14,688 nt of DNA, from the NCBI GenBank assembly GCA_000697335.1, contig JNEM01016472.1:1-14688 (forward strand), in the 5' to 3' direction. Positions 1-10,898 of this stretch are shown here, piece by piece. Position 1 is the first letter of the stretch. The number at the start of each line of letters is the position of its first letter. Source of the DNA: Conidiobolus incongruus B7586 (taxonomy: Eukaryota; Entomophthoromycota; Entomophthoromycetes; Entomophthorales; Conidiobolaceae). The position numbers and the translations under genes were made by a program. A model generated the notes under the pieces. The model worked only from the letters and a program-made list of their open reading frames with translations. It made no database searches and was not told the origin of the DNA.

Positions 1-2207
1 ATTAACTATAAATTATATGATTAATTTATACTTATATAGTTAAATTAATTGTATAAATAATATTAAATTATCTAATAAACTAGGTTCCTCTTTTTCCTCT
101 CAATTCTTACTATTTTTTACTTTTACACTATTTTTAAAATTAAGACTATATTCTGTTGATATTGTAGGATATTGGCACTACCTAATATAAATCTTAATAT
201 ATCAGTGACTCATCCTAGTTTGAAGCTTAATTAAACTTTGTTTACACTTGCACACTACAGCCATATTATATTACCATGTTCTACATACATTACTTTTATA
301 TTAAGTCTTCCTCTGCATTATATTAGTTTAACTACCACTACACTTATAGTATTATTATAAAAATATAATAAAAACTATAAAATTATATAAGAGTATTAGT
401 TAATATTAATATCTTTATATATATTTTATATTAATATAAATATCATTTATACTTTAAAAAAATATTTTTAATTAAAGAAATTTTATTATAAAGATAAATA
501 AGAGTTTAAATATCATTATTAATATTAAATTAAAATTAATTAAAATAAGATTATTTAATTTCAAAAAAAATATACATTAATAAATTTAATAGAGAAGCTA
601 AATACTTTAAAAAAGATTAAAATTATTTTATAATCATGATATTAATTTTATCCAAAAATATAATAATAGGTTAATTATTATTTAAAGATATATATTATCT
701 TTAAGTATAAAATATTTTTATAAAATTATTAATAAATTTAAAAAAATTAAAAAAATTAAAGGATAATATATTAAGTTTTCATTCTTTATTATTAAAAACC
801 TGTAAATTTATAATTTATTTTAGGTAAAATTTAAGGGTTGATATTTTAGCCAATTAATAACTATATATAATTATTTAATATTTTATAATATTAATAAATA
901 CATATAATTTTAATTATTTAATTTAGGTTTATTTCATTAAATATTAATTAATTATTAGTCAAAATATAAGTATTTTTGATTTTATGACTTATTTTTATAA
1001 GTTAATATAATATTAAAATAATTTTGTCAAAATTTTTAATTATTTAATTCTTTTTAAATAAATATATAATTTTTTAATATATAAAGTAAAAGTGCTTTAT
1101 TTTATTTAAAATTATTTTGATATATTTTTTAAATAAATATTTTATAACTAAGTTAATAAAATATAACTATCAAATAAATTTCTAAAGAAATTTATTTTTC
1201 TAAATAGGAAACAAAATTTATATATAATAGTTAAATATTAGCAAATTAAAAAAACCTAGCCTTTAGTATTATCATTTACCATTTAAATTTTTTTAAAACA
1301 AAGTTTTTATATAAATTATTAAAATAAATATAATAAATGTAAATATATATATAATAAGGTTTTTAATTTATATAATAATTTTAAAATTAAAAAAATTTTA
1401 AATTTTTATCAAAGTTAATTAAAATAAAAATAATAAAGAACTTTATAATATTTTTATGATAGTTATACCAAAAAATATAGCTAATAAAGTTATTTCAATA
1501 AATACTATATATATATCGATTTGAGAAAAGAAATGCTTAAAATACTTTAATATAATAAAAGTTATTTTAAAGTATATTATGGGAAAAAGTTACTAATTTC
1601 CTTTTTGGGTTATATTTGAGTATATTTTTAATATTTTTTGAAAAAACCAGGAAAATCAAAAATCAGGATAAATTTGAGTTAACCTCTTGTTTAAAATCTT
1701 TACTATTCAATATTAGATAAAATTATTAGCTATTCCTTTTATATCTAAGATTCAGTTATATATAATTAATATACTTTATCTAAAATCACTATAAAGTAAA
1801 ATAATAAAGATATAAGTTCAGAATAAATTATTAATGTTGATATTAATTATTAATTCCATTAATTTAATTTTTTTATAATTCAAAAGTATAACAATATTTG
1901 TTTAAATTGTAATTAACTAATTGAATCAAATAATACTAATTTTTTATATTTTTATTATTCATTAAATATATTCATTAATTAAATAATTATTAAAAAAATA
2001 AATATTTTAAATAATAATTTTATAAGTGATATTTCAATTATACTTAAGTATTGATAATATTTTTATTATAATAAAATTAATTTTGGTACAAATAATATTC
2101 AAATTTAAATCAACTAATATAAAAATATATATCAACAAAAGGATAATGACTAAAAGGCTATAAAATAATATTTAATAGCGTATATAATAATTTAATAAAT
2201 ATCGTAT
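1..2207. other. Gene-free, extremely AT-rich flank
   Basis: No open frame of useful length lies on either strand and no RNA-like GC island is present. Most of the stretch is simple A/T sequence: by hand count 481-540 holds only 4 G or C in 60 bases and 1081-1140 holds 5. Roughly 60-350 is different, with more C and a pyrimidine-rich run near 85-130 (TTCC/TCTC-like), but it translates to nothing coherent. I see no terminal repeats, tandem telomeric units or transposon ends. It ends at the 3' side of the secreted repeat protein gene. Confidence 0.7.
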
Positions 2208-2921
2208 TTATTGATTTTTACTCTGAGTGAAATCAGTAATTGATTTGAATATTTGTGGTAATATTTTCTCTTTGAAAGTTTTCATAAGTTCACCCGCCTT
2301 ACTATTCAAAAATTCTCGGCCTTTTTTGAGTAAATTTGGTAAATTTTCTTTGAATTTGGTAATTAATTGACTGAAGTCAAATCCAGGTTTGTTTTCAACA
2401 ACATTTTTGCTTGGTTGACTACTTGGAGCTGATGTAGTGGTAGTAGCTGCAGACTCTTCTTTAGTAGGGGTTTCTTTTGGAGGGTTTGCAGATTGATTAA
2501 TTAAAGTAATTGATGTAGGTGTGGGTGCAGGTGCTTGATTGTCTGTTGTTTTGGGCACTTGGCTGGGAATAGGTCGGTTACTGCTTCCGGGAACTTGAGA
2601 GCTTGGGCGGCCACCATTATTTTGATTACCCCAACCAGGGTTTTGGATATGGTTGCCACCAGCATTTTGATTACCCCATCCAAAATTCCAGCCATTGTTA
2701 ATGGCAGGATTTTGATTACCCCATCCAGTATTTTGTCCGGTATGAGCACTAGGATTTTGATTACCCCACGCAGGATTCTGGCCGCTATTGGGACGGGGTA
2801 GTTGCGGATTTAATGCATTGCCTACTGAACCAAATAAGCCTCCAAACATATTTTGGCTTGTTATAGGATTTAAGATATTTAATCCAATGACGGTGTATAA
2901 AACAGGATTGAATGATACCAT
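2208..2921 (-). CDS. Probable secreted protein with four GWGNQN repeats
   Basis: I do not recognise a named family. The predicted product is 237 residues. I chose the ATG at 2921 because it starts a plausible signal peptide (MVSFNPVLYTVIGLNIL, with cleavage possible around residues 22-23) and has A at -3. An upstream in-frame ATG at 2975 would add 18 residues and bury that signal. After a Gly/Phe patch (FGGLFG) come four 15-residue repeats with the core [AG]WGNQN, at about residues 50-110. Then follows a Pro/Ser/Thr-rich linker containing a TTTTS run, which could be O-glycosylated. Residues 181-237 form a Lys-rich, predicted helical tail of repeated amphipathic segments (for example FSQLITKFKENLPNLLKK). 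No cysteines are seen, so it is not a disulfide-stabilised effector. It looks like a wall-associated or exported low-complexity protein; this is inference. An AATAAA motif overlaps the stop codon. Confidence 0.7.
   Translation of the reverse strand: MVSFNPVLYTVIGLNILNPITSQNMFGGLFGSVGNALNPQLPRPNSGQNPAWGNQNPSAHTGQNTGWGNQNPAINNGWNFGWGNQNAGGNHIQNPGWGNQNNGGRPSSQVPGSSNRPIPSQVPKTTDNQAPAPTPTSITLINQSANPPKETPTKEESAATTTTSAPSSQPSKNVVENKPGFDFSQLITKFKENLPNLLKKGREFLNSKAGELMKTFKEKILPQIFKSITDFTQSKNQ
2620..2799. repeat. Four tandem 45-bp coding repeats
   Basis: The 14-base anchor TTTTGATTACCCCA occurs exactly at 2620, 2665, 2710 and 2755, a strict 45-bp period, and the 31 bases after each anchor are diverged but alignable. 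The period equals 15 codons, so the frame is preserved. On the minus strand each anchor encodes the WGNQN core. A partial fifth similarity (GGCCACCAT before the first anchor) suggests an older, eroded unit. The anchor is more conserved than the spacer, as expected if the core motif is under selection or the units homogenise. Confidence 0.9.
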
Positions 2922-5900
2922 ACTAATTTGAATATTGTAAATAAATATTTTTTGGTGACCTTTGATTATTGGCATACCTTTTATAATCAACTATTTAAAA
3001 GAGATCATTTTCATGGAATGACAAGACTTAAATTATTATGTTAAATTGAATGAAATTATCAATCCTAAAGATATCAAAGACTAAAAATTAATGAAGATCA
3101 CTATTATAATATTACTGCATTACTAAATTAAAAAAATTAATTATAAGTTTTTAATTTTTTGATAAATTTTTCTGACACTGAATAACAAGATAGGCCAATA
3201 TTAATTATTATTTGAAATATTGAGGGTATCGTGCATTTTAAATTTAATCACCTCAACATAGTGAAAATTTTCTTTTTAAATGCCACAAACAAAATTTTAT
3301 TCAAATTGGTAAAAATTAATTATATTAAGCCAAATATTCAATCTTTGAAAATAATTGGAATGCTTTTACATTTTTTGCTTGATTATAAAAAATATCCATG
3401 AATTACTTTACATTAATATATTTAAAAAAATACATATTAAAATAAATAAAATTATAAAAAACCGTATTACATTTAAAGATAATTAAAATACTGATATTTA
3501 ATAATGTAAATTCATCATATGCAGAAAGAACATTTGAAAAATTGTGAAACATATGAGTTGATCTAATATAATTCAATTATAGTCATATATGGGAAAATAG
3601 GATTTTCAAAATTTCAATATTATAATTATAATATATTATAAAAATAAGGATATAATATTATATACGATATTGAAGATATTTCTAATCTTCAAAAAGATGA
3701 TAATTGATAGTAAAGTAACTTGATCCTAATAAAGGATATGATGAAATAATGTAATAACTATTTTTCAAATCATACAAATAATATCATTTCTTCAAAATAG
3801 TTAATATCAATTTAGTATATTTACGATAACTTTAATGACACAGATATAATTTGTAACATGTAGTTACACTTTCAACAACGACAGATTTTTATTAAAAGCA
3901 GGTGTAACTTGAGCTCATGAAGTCATAATTTTCAAAAATGTCTTTTAAAAAATATACCAATTTAATTATAATTCATTCATTTTAAATTGAAACTTATTTT
4001 TCATAAAATATTTAATGATTTTATATTTTAAGATCAATTATTCTTCTTTTTCATCAAATCTATATGTAATATGATATGAATCCAATCCAATAAATAGAAT
4101 AAAATATCTCAGCATAAATAATAATTTCATCATGATACCAAATAATATTTTTTATCAACTTTATATCTTTATAATTATGGCTATTAGTTCAATTATCTTC
4201 AAAATAGAAATTATGGCATTTTGGTAAATCATAGTTGCATAGATCATATAAACAAGCATAACAGCTTATTGATTGTAACTGACATGATTATCTGACGTAA
4301 TTATTTTCATAATAATTATAGTTTTGATTTATTTATATTTTATATTATCATCTTTTACCAAAAAACTTATTCATATTCGCAGTTAATGACCATTTATAGT
4401 TTTCATTACATATAATAGATTCTAACAATGTATATTAATAATATCAAAATATAATTCTTAATATCAAATTTTTTTGTAATTTCTAAAATTATCAAAACTA
4501 GACTTAATTATGATATTGTTTAAAAATGAAAATTAACTTGGAATTTTGCATAATTTATGAAATATATCTTTAAATAATCGCTCTTCACTTATTAACAGAA
4601 TTGGGTAAGTGATGAATTAATATAGCTTTGCACAAATATTTTTATTAAAAATATCGTATGAATTTTATTTATAGTTATAATTCTTTTTGATATCATATAT
4701 ATATTTGACTAAAAACGACTGTATTCATAAAAAATATATTCATCATCTCCAGAATTTATGAATAATTTGAAAATAATATTACCAATATAATTTTAATTCA
4801 GAAAATAAACCATCTTATCTGATTAAAACAACTGAAATAGGGTTTTTATAGATTAGTGCTTAATTCTTGCTCAATTATAATTGTAAATTTATATCAAGTT
4901 ACTTCAATTCACAAAACATAACCGAATGTATTTGTAGATTAATAAACTCCTTAATTCAACCGATATTGACTACAATATAAAATTATAATTTATACTTTAA
5001 ATTATGAAATATATATGGTATATATATTTTTAAAATAATATCCATCATCAAAACTATACAAAATTCAATTTTGTTATTTAATCCAAGTATTAAACATGTG
5101 AATAATTATAAATATCATTTTTAAATATAGTTTTTCAAATATACAAAAAAAATTACTCTAATTTTCTAGAGATTTGTAAAAAAATGATTTGATAATTTAC
5201 TAATTAATTATATAATGCTTTTGAATAACTTATTTAGAATATTTATTTAATATAATCAATTAATTGATTAACATTGTAATAAGCGCATATTATAGTAAAT
5301 TTCATTATCTAATCAAACTAACTATAAATAACATATTCTCAAATAGTATAGAAAAATTTTATCATATCATATGAATAATTCAGTCGTTGAACTATCCCTT
5401 ATATCTTAATAATGTATAATTATTTGTATTTTATATTTATTCATAATACTTCAATTAGTAGCTATACATTTTAGCTTATTTTACATTCGACAATAGTTTG
5501 AACAGTTAGAACAAAACAATAATATATATTGATATTTATACTTTTCCACTTTCCAGAACATGTGACATAACTTCTTACATAATAATTTTAAAATATAATC
5601 CCAATTCATAGAATATACAGATATTTGACCAGGTTATAAGAACTTTTGAATTTAATAAAACTTTCAGAATTGAATCATAATAAGAATTTTTATTTTTGGC
5701 AATTAAAATGAAGAAATTTATTCGAATTTTTAAATGTTTAATATTTTAACTATATTATAAAAAATAATGTTATATATTTTAAAGTTATACACGTATTAAC
5801 TAATCAATAGTAATATCATTAGCTAAGCTGAATATATTGATTAATTATAAAAAGATTTAAAGTTCTATCATATAACTATTTGATATTATAGCTATTAAAT

Positions 5901-6427
5901 TATAAATTTTATACACTGAAAATTAGAGGATCGTACAATATATTTAAAAAATTAGTCAAACTCAAAATAATATTGATTTTATTGAACATTCAAATACAAA
6001 TTTTGCATTTCAAAGAAACCATAACATTGAACAAATGGTCCAATAAATTAGATAGAAAGGATCTAAATATGGCTAATTGATTTAATAATATTCTAATTTA
6101 AAACCAATTCTTATTTTTAATTAACTGAAATTGAATAATTCTGGGTTATTTTTCTTTGAATAATTATCTATTTTAATGATATGAATTAATTAAATATTTT
6201 TTCTTATTTTTGAAGTTTATATATTGAAGATTTTTTCAATATAGATTAATACATTTAATAAATGCCACAAATTTTAGAAAATCCCATAAAAAATGACTTA
6301 TTAAAATTTTTTTCAAATATCAATTACTCATCGTGACCTGTTAGAAACTTAATTGGATATGAACAAATTGGAATAAAATTAATATAATAAAAATTTTTAA
6401 ATCAAAACAATTATTTAATTGGTTAAA
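2922..6427. other. Long gene-free stretch between divergent genes
   Basis: About 3.5 kb with no supported gene. It is somewhat richer in G+C than the left flank (4261-4320 holds 14 G or C in 60) yet lacks any long open frame. I read most of the minus strand in two frames. Stop density was about 9% of codons in one frame between 4441 and 6360, and 7.5% in both frames between 3721 and 4440. That is close to what random sequence of this composition gives, so there is no evidence of a decayed gene. No tRNA-like, repeat or transposon structure was found. The two ends must hold the promoters of the divergently transcribed repeat protein and condensin genes, but TATA-like strings are too common here to single one out. 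Confidence 0.6.
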
Positions 6428-8608
6428 ATGTCAAGTTCGAATATAAGTAGTCTTAATATTAGCAATATGAACTCTTCTTTAAATAATGATTTGGCAGAAA
6501 AAATTATGAGGCGTAAAACTGCTTTAAACGATAAACATAAAAAGAAATCAGTTATTAACCCTGAAAAATCAAAAATAATTAGACATGAAGCTTCTGAAAT
6601 GATGGAAAACCCTCTTCCTGCTTTATCCACTCTATCGGTTGAAGAAATCAATAAGCGTTACGAAGAGTGGATGAAGATTGCTGCTGATAACAAAATCAAT
6701 TCTACTAACACTTGGAACTTTGCCCTTATTGATTATTTTCACGAGTTAAGTTTATTTCGAGATGGTGATACTATCAACTTTCAGAAAGCTTCTTGCACCC
6801 TCGACGGTTGTATGAAAATCTACTCTTCAAGAGTAGATTCTGCAGCTACTGAAACTGGAAGGTTATTAAATGGTTTGGTGGAAAATAATATTAAAGATTT
6901 AGATACTATCAATGAAGAGGCTGAACCAGGAGAAAAACCTAAGAGAAAGGTATTTTATTACCAAATATTTTGATATTTTAACCTAAATTTCAATTAGGCT
7001 AACAGATCTGAACAAACTTTAGCTAAAGATTTCACCCAACTCACAGTAAAGCAGTTCGATCTCGAGTTTTCTGTTGATCCTCTATTTAAAAAGACTTCAG
7101 CTGACTTTGATGAAGGTGGCGCTAGAGGTTTATTGTTGAATCATTTGAGTATTCAAGGTGATGGTAGAATGATTTTCGATTCTGGAGATGCCGCAATAAC
7201 AGAAGATGGCTCTGTTCCAGTTCAACCTATTGTTACTCAAAGTGTAGATCGTGATTTCCTAGATCTTGATACCCTAACTTATTCAATTTTCAATGAAGGC
7301 TCAATAAATGCCTTCCTTTGCCCTTCTCTCAAAGATTTTCAGCTTGGTCAAGATAATTCAGTAGATTTGAATAATTTCAAACATCACCAAATCGAGGAAA
7401 ATGAAGATGATAATTATGAGGGTGATATTAAATTTGAAAATGACTCATTCTTCCAAACTCCACCAGATTTTGACAATGGATTTGATATGGCTATAGATCA
7501 GTTCGAAGAGCCAGAAAATATGAATAATGGTAATATGATTGATAACGAACCCAATTTAAATGGTGATACAGATTTAGATGCCGATCTTGACCAACCTACG
7601 AATTATCCTGTCCAATCTTCTTTGACTACTTCAGCTAATATTTATTCATATTTTGATCAAGCCATGGATAAGGGATGGGCAGGCCCTGAACACTGGAAGG
7701 TTAAAGGGAATCGAAACAAAACCACCAAAGCTAAAAATGATGAAGTAGCAACAAGTACTAAAATCAAATCTAAAGCTAAAAGTGATGAATTTATCGACTT
7801 TTTCAATTATGATGAAATAGATTTGAATACTTTATTTACTAGATCTAAGAGCACTATTTCTAATGCTAAAATGCATGAATCTGAATGTAGCATTTATCTT
7901 TTACCTGACGATCTTCATTTCACATCAAAAACATTTATGAATTTATTCATTAAACCTAAGTTTGTTTTGAAACCTATTGACAGTAATGTCAAGGCCGAAG
8001 TAGAAGACTTTAATATGAGTAGATTTCAAGTTGTGCCTGAAGATTTTATGGAATTGGATATTAATGAGTCTAACTCTCAACCCGGATCTCCCAATGGCTT
8101 TGGTCCAATTGGTGATATTGATGTTGATATGGATATTGAAAACGGATTTGACCAAGATATCGATCAACCTGTTGACGTATACTCTGACGAAGAAGAAACC
8201 CCTGCTACTCAATATGATGATAACGCACACAGCCACCTTAACTTAGGAGATCAACTTGTACCAGAACTACGTAAAATCCAAAACGTCAATATCAACTACA
8301 TGAGGATAAATAAGAGAGTGGATGTCAAGAAGCTAAAATCTAACCTTTGGAAAGAACTTGAAGAACTCCAACCCATACCAGCACCTGGAACGATATTGAA
8401 TCATTTCCAAGATCCTGAATCGCATCAAAAATCCTTTACAAAAGTGTGTCAATCGCTCATAACGCACTACCCCAAAAAGCAATATCAGGATATTTCTGTT
8501 CCCTTTTGCTTTATCAGTTTACTTCATTTAGCTAACGAGCAAGGACTAAAAATTGAGGGAAGTTCGGATTTGGATGAATTGACTATTTTTAAGGAGCAAT
8601 CAATGTAA
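6428..8608 (+). CDS. BRN1: Condensin complex subunit 2 (kleisin, CAP-H/Brn1/Barren)
   Basis: Non-SMC kleisin subunit of condensin I. In the family its N-terminal part contacts SMC2 and its C-terminal winged-helix part contacts SMC4, closing the ring that compacts mitotic chromosomes. Two exons, 6428-6949 and 6998-8608, are joined across a 48-nt intron in phase 0, giving 710 residues, close to yeast and animal orthologues. Exon 1 holds the Barren N-terminal block: W81 in YEEWMK, then TWNFALIDYFHEL, then INFQKASCTLDGCMKIYSSRVDS (about 117-138). The splice joins KPKRK to ANRSEQTL, a conserved stretch. Further family marks are WAGPEHWK (401-408), INYMRINKRVDVKKLKSNLW (606-625) and PFCFISLLHLANEQ (676-689) near the C-terminus. 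Between these lie acidic Asp/Glu/Asn-rich linkers, normal for kleisins. The ATG at 6428 has A at -3; nothing upstream extends the protein with ATG. The gene looks intact. Confidence 0.95.
6950..6997 (+). other. 48-nt GT-AG intron in the condensin gene
   Basis: The donor AAG|GTATTT and acceptor CAATTAG|GCT are canonical. Read-through would hit an in-frame TGA within the intron. A TTAACCTAA stretch about 20 bases before the acceptor is a reasonable branch site. Removing the intron joins two conserved Barren segments in phase 0. Confidence 0.93.
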
Positions 8609-8655
8609 ATTAATACAATATATTTTGATATCTCATCATTAAATAATATGTATTT

Positions 8656-8661
8656 AATAAA
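8656..8661 (+). terminator. Candidate polyadenylation signal of the condensin gene
   Basis: AATAAA lies 48 bases after the condensin stop codon, a usual distance. The motif is frequent by chance at this base composition, so support is positional only. Confidence 0.3.
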
Positions 8662-8935
8662 TATTTTCAACTTGCAAACGTTTAATAACTTGAATTTTTT
8701 ATTCGGTTATAGTCATCTTTATTCAAGTAATTTTTTGAGTATAAATGGTATTTGAAAATAACTTGATATATAATTCAAATCTAAAAATCATATTATTTTG
8801 AAGTAAAAATAAATTTTTCTTAAATTTCACAGAATTCATAAATTTTCATTAATTACCTTATTAATATTGAATAATTATAAAAAGCTAATTTAAATTAACT
8901 CAAGATGAAGTTCAATTCATCTAAATCATAAAAGA

Positions 8936-9290
8936 ATTGCAGGCCTTCTAGAAAGTAGAGTTGTAATAAAGATCACGTATATTCGATAAAACGCGCCAAA
9001 GGCGACTAACGAGATATTTTAAAGGGTTTTATTAAAATATCAAGGTGTAAGCCTTGGCCCTGATCAAGATGATCCCTGAGCGAATAGCTGGCCTGTGGTT
9101 ATTTTATAGTGTGGTTAGTCCCTTGCTAATGTGTTGAAAATCCAATTACCTTTATAGTCTGAAATTTTCCGTTGTGCAAGGATTCCATCTGGTATTTGTG
9201 AGTGGATTACATTTGGAACTATGACGAACGGTTAAAGTTGAATGGCGAGCGAATCTCTCAATCTGCGACATTATATAGTGGCAAAGATTA
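8936..9290. ncRNA. Candidate structured non-coding RNA, family unknown
   Basis: An isolated island with 136 G or C in the 360 bases 8941-9300 (about 38%) between flanks near 20% or lower, with stops in all frames. In AT-rich genomes such islands are typically structural RNA genes. Visible helices: GACTAAC 9004-9010 with GTTAGTC 9114-9120, closing a domain. Inside it are GATATTTTAA 9013-9022 with 9032-9041, AAGG 9042-9045 with CCTT 9052-9055, and GGCC 9056-9059 with 9090-9093. The last encloses GATCA 9062-9066 with TGATC 9070-9074 and AGC 9079-9081 with GCT 9087-9089. Next comes CCTTGC 9121-9126 with GCAAGG 9176-9181, enclosing GAAAAT 9136-9141 with ATTTTC 9164-9169. On the 5' side TTCTA 8946-8950 pairs with TAGAG 8956-8960 through one G-U pair that exists only in a plus-strand RNA. 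A TTTT that could end Pol III transcription lies just outside on the minus strand (8933-8930). Strand is therefore unresolved. I could not match SRP RNA, RNase P/MRP, U1-U6, U3 or 5S motifs. Confidence 0.5.
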
Positions 9291-9962
9291 ATTCAAAAAT
9301 TTAAAATATGTTTAGAATGTTGAACCCAATTATCAGTCTTTATGTAACTATTTTGATATTCACACATTATTGAGATAATTAAATCCATCAGTAAATCGGT
9401 TTATTACCTAATATAGGTCAAACAGGAATTTCAGATAGTTTTAAGACAATTATTCCCTTTAAAATATGAGAATTTACTAGGGAAAAATAAGCCAGCATTA
9501 TGAAAATTATTGACATTTTAAAAAAACTAAATTGATAAAATGGAAATATTTGAACATTAACTACTTCAATTTTCAGATAATTTTGAACACCTTGGTTTAT
9601 AATTATCAGGTAATTAACATTGAGCATTTAATTTTATATTGTAATTATTGAGGTTTTTGGATTAATTTGTTGGTTAAATTTATGAAATTTGAATTCTGAA
9701 CATTCTGCACAACTGTCAGAAATTAAAAAAAGTATATTACGAATTTATATCTGATAGTTGAATAATTTTTTATAATAATTTGGTTTTATAAAATCAGAGA
9801 ATGTTCACCTTGATTGTAAAGAAATAAATAAGAGAATTTTTATTGATAAATTATGTTGCAAAATATTTTGAAATATATTATGTTTGATTACTTTCATTCA
9901 GCATTATTACTCTTCATTATTAGAATTAACTGACTTAAATTATTCAATCAGTCCAACTTCAT
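9291..9962. other. Gene-free stretch between RNA island and protease gene
   Basis: AT-rich sequence containing only a 69-codon minus-strand frame with no family resemblance. An AATAAA on the minus strand at 9844-9839, about 120 bases beyond the protease stop codon, could serve as its polyadenylation signal. Nothing else is recognisable. Confidence 0.5.
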
Positions 9963-10898
9963 TCAGTTTTTGTTAGATTGATCAAATTCTGACTTATTCA
10001 ACGATATCACAAGGTTAGAAATTTGAGGTTTTTTTGTTGCTGAAGATTTTCCCAAGCTCAGTCTAATATTCGGTTTAACCTTTTGATTCATCAATTGACC
10101 ACTTCTGAACCCCTCAACGGCTTCATCAATCCAATCTACAAAACTAGCCACTTTAGTAAATATCTTAACTTTAGACTCGCAAAACCATTTCCCATAGCTC
10201 ACAAGTCCCGCCAATTTCCCATTAATAATCAAGGGTCCTCCACTATCTCCTTTACATGTGTTATCGTCTTTATAGAATGGCCTAATACACAACTTTTTAT
10301 CGAAATTGGTATCTCCCTTGTAGTAAGATTCACACACTGATGATTTTTCAATAACTATAGAGATTTCTTTAAGTGTGCTGGATACTGGTAAATATGTCCC
10401 AGTTTTACCCCAACCGAGAACTGTACCAATATCTCCAACCTTAGGTTCTTTCAAATGGTAGTCAATAGCTGAAACTTTTCTATTGCCGACAATATCTACA
10501 AAAAATAATGCAATATCGTACCCCGTAGAAGTCTCAGCATATTTCTCATGTCTGTAAACACCCTTAACGTTGTATTTCACTTCATTCTCCAACTCCTCAA
10601 CATCAGTCAAATTATGGCGATTCCCATACAAGTTATAATCCTTTGGATTTAAAGAATTGACACAATGAGCTGCTGTGATCACAATATCTTTTGCAATGAG
10701 TGCACCTCCACAAATGGTGGATGATTCGATTCGCACCATATATGAGTGAGAAAATAGTTGGGATTCGGAGCCACCTACAATATATTTAGAACTTGTCATT
10801 GGTAGTAAATTGCTAGAGTGATTAGGTGCATTGGTTAAGAGAGTTGGCACATCAGTAGATGATATAGGTGTTGCACCCAAATCTTGTGACAAAAACAT
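9963..10898 (-). CDS. Trypsin-fold serine protease (family S1A), atypical pocket
   Basis: Chymotrypsin-fold endopeptidase, normally exported as a zymogen. The ATG at 10898 gives 311 residues. The mature N-terminus is IVGG at 40-43. The catalytic triad is His78 (TAAHC), Asp128 (GYDIAL) and Ser219 (KGDSGGP). Six cysteines fit the three conserved disulfides: 63-79, 189-204 and 215-240. The residue six before the catalytic Ser, Asp189 in trypsins, is Asn213 here. The loop after Cys240 is shortened, with Lys where trypsin has Gly226. So activity is likely, but Arg/Lys specificity is doubtful. IVGG is preceded by Lys-Tyr rather than a plain Arg/Lys. No clear signal peptide follows the chosen ATG (MFLSQDLGATP), so an unseen 5' exon may be missing. 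A Lys/Ser-rich tail of about 50 residues follows the usual VDWI helix end. Such proteases are common in insect-associated fungi; the link to host attack is inference. Confidence 0.9.
   Translation of the reverse strand: MFLSQDLGATPISSTDVPTLLTNAPNHSSNLLPMTSSKYIVGGSESQLFSHSYMVRIESSTICGGALIAKDIVITAAHCVNSLNPKDYNLYGNRHNLTDVEELENEVKYNVKGVYRHEKYAETSTGYDIALFFVDIVGNRKVSAIDYHLKEPKVGDIGTVLGWGKTGTYLPVSSTLKEISIVIEKSSVCESYYKGDTNFDKKLCIRPFYKDDNTCKGDSGGPLIINGKLAGLVSYGKWFCESKVKIFTKVASFVDWIDEAVEGFRSGQLMNQKVKPNIRLSLGKSSATKKPQISNLVISLNKSEFDQSNKN

Noticed and set aside
2501-2801. Two open frames (both strands) overlapping the WGNQN repeats, with repeated ILITP-like or GVIK-like segments
   Set aside because: They are shadows of the 45-bp repeat in other frames; only the frame at 2208-2921 extends with a signal peptide and a non-repetitive tail.
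4038-4133. 31-codon minus-strand frame starting MMKLLFMLRYF, resembling a signal peptide
   Set aside because: Too short, stands alone with no supporting exon or neighbour, and hydrophobic Leu/Phe/Ile codons are favoured by AT-rich sequence.
3001-6360. A long minus-strand stretch that at first reads like a decayed protein gene in one frame
   Set aside because: Another frame looks just as protein-like, and stop density in the frames read (about 7.5-9% of codons) is near random expectation for this composition. No motif or family resemblance was found.
7943-8246. Open frames on both strands inside condensin exon 2
   Set aside because: They are out-of-frame shadows of a strongly conserved kleisin coding region.
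8936-9290. Group I intron, U3 snoRNA, SRP RNA or rRNA fragment as identity of the GC island
   Set aside because: Isolated matches exist (AATTGCAGG resembling a P element, CTGAGCG resembling U3 box B, TTGTAAT resembling the SRP Alu motif, AACTATGAC as in 28S rRNA), but in each case the required partner motifs and spacing are absent.
9418-9627. 69-codon minus-strand open frame
   Set aside because: No recognisable motif; its composition is what AT-rich DNA gives by chance and it has no conserved neighbour or splice context.
10083-10340. 85-codon plus-strand frame opposite the protease
   Set aside because: It is antisense to the conserved protease coding sequence, with no family match of its own.
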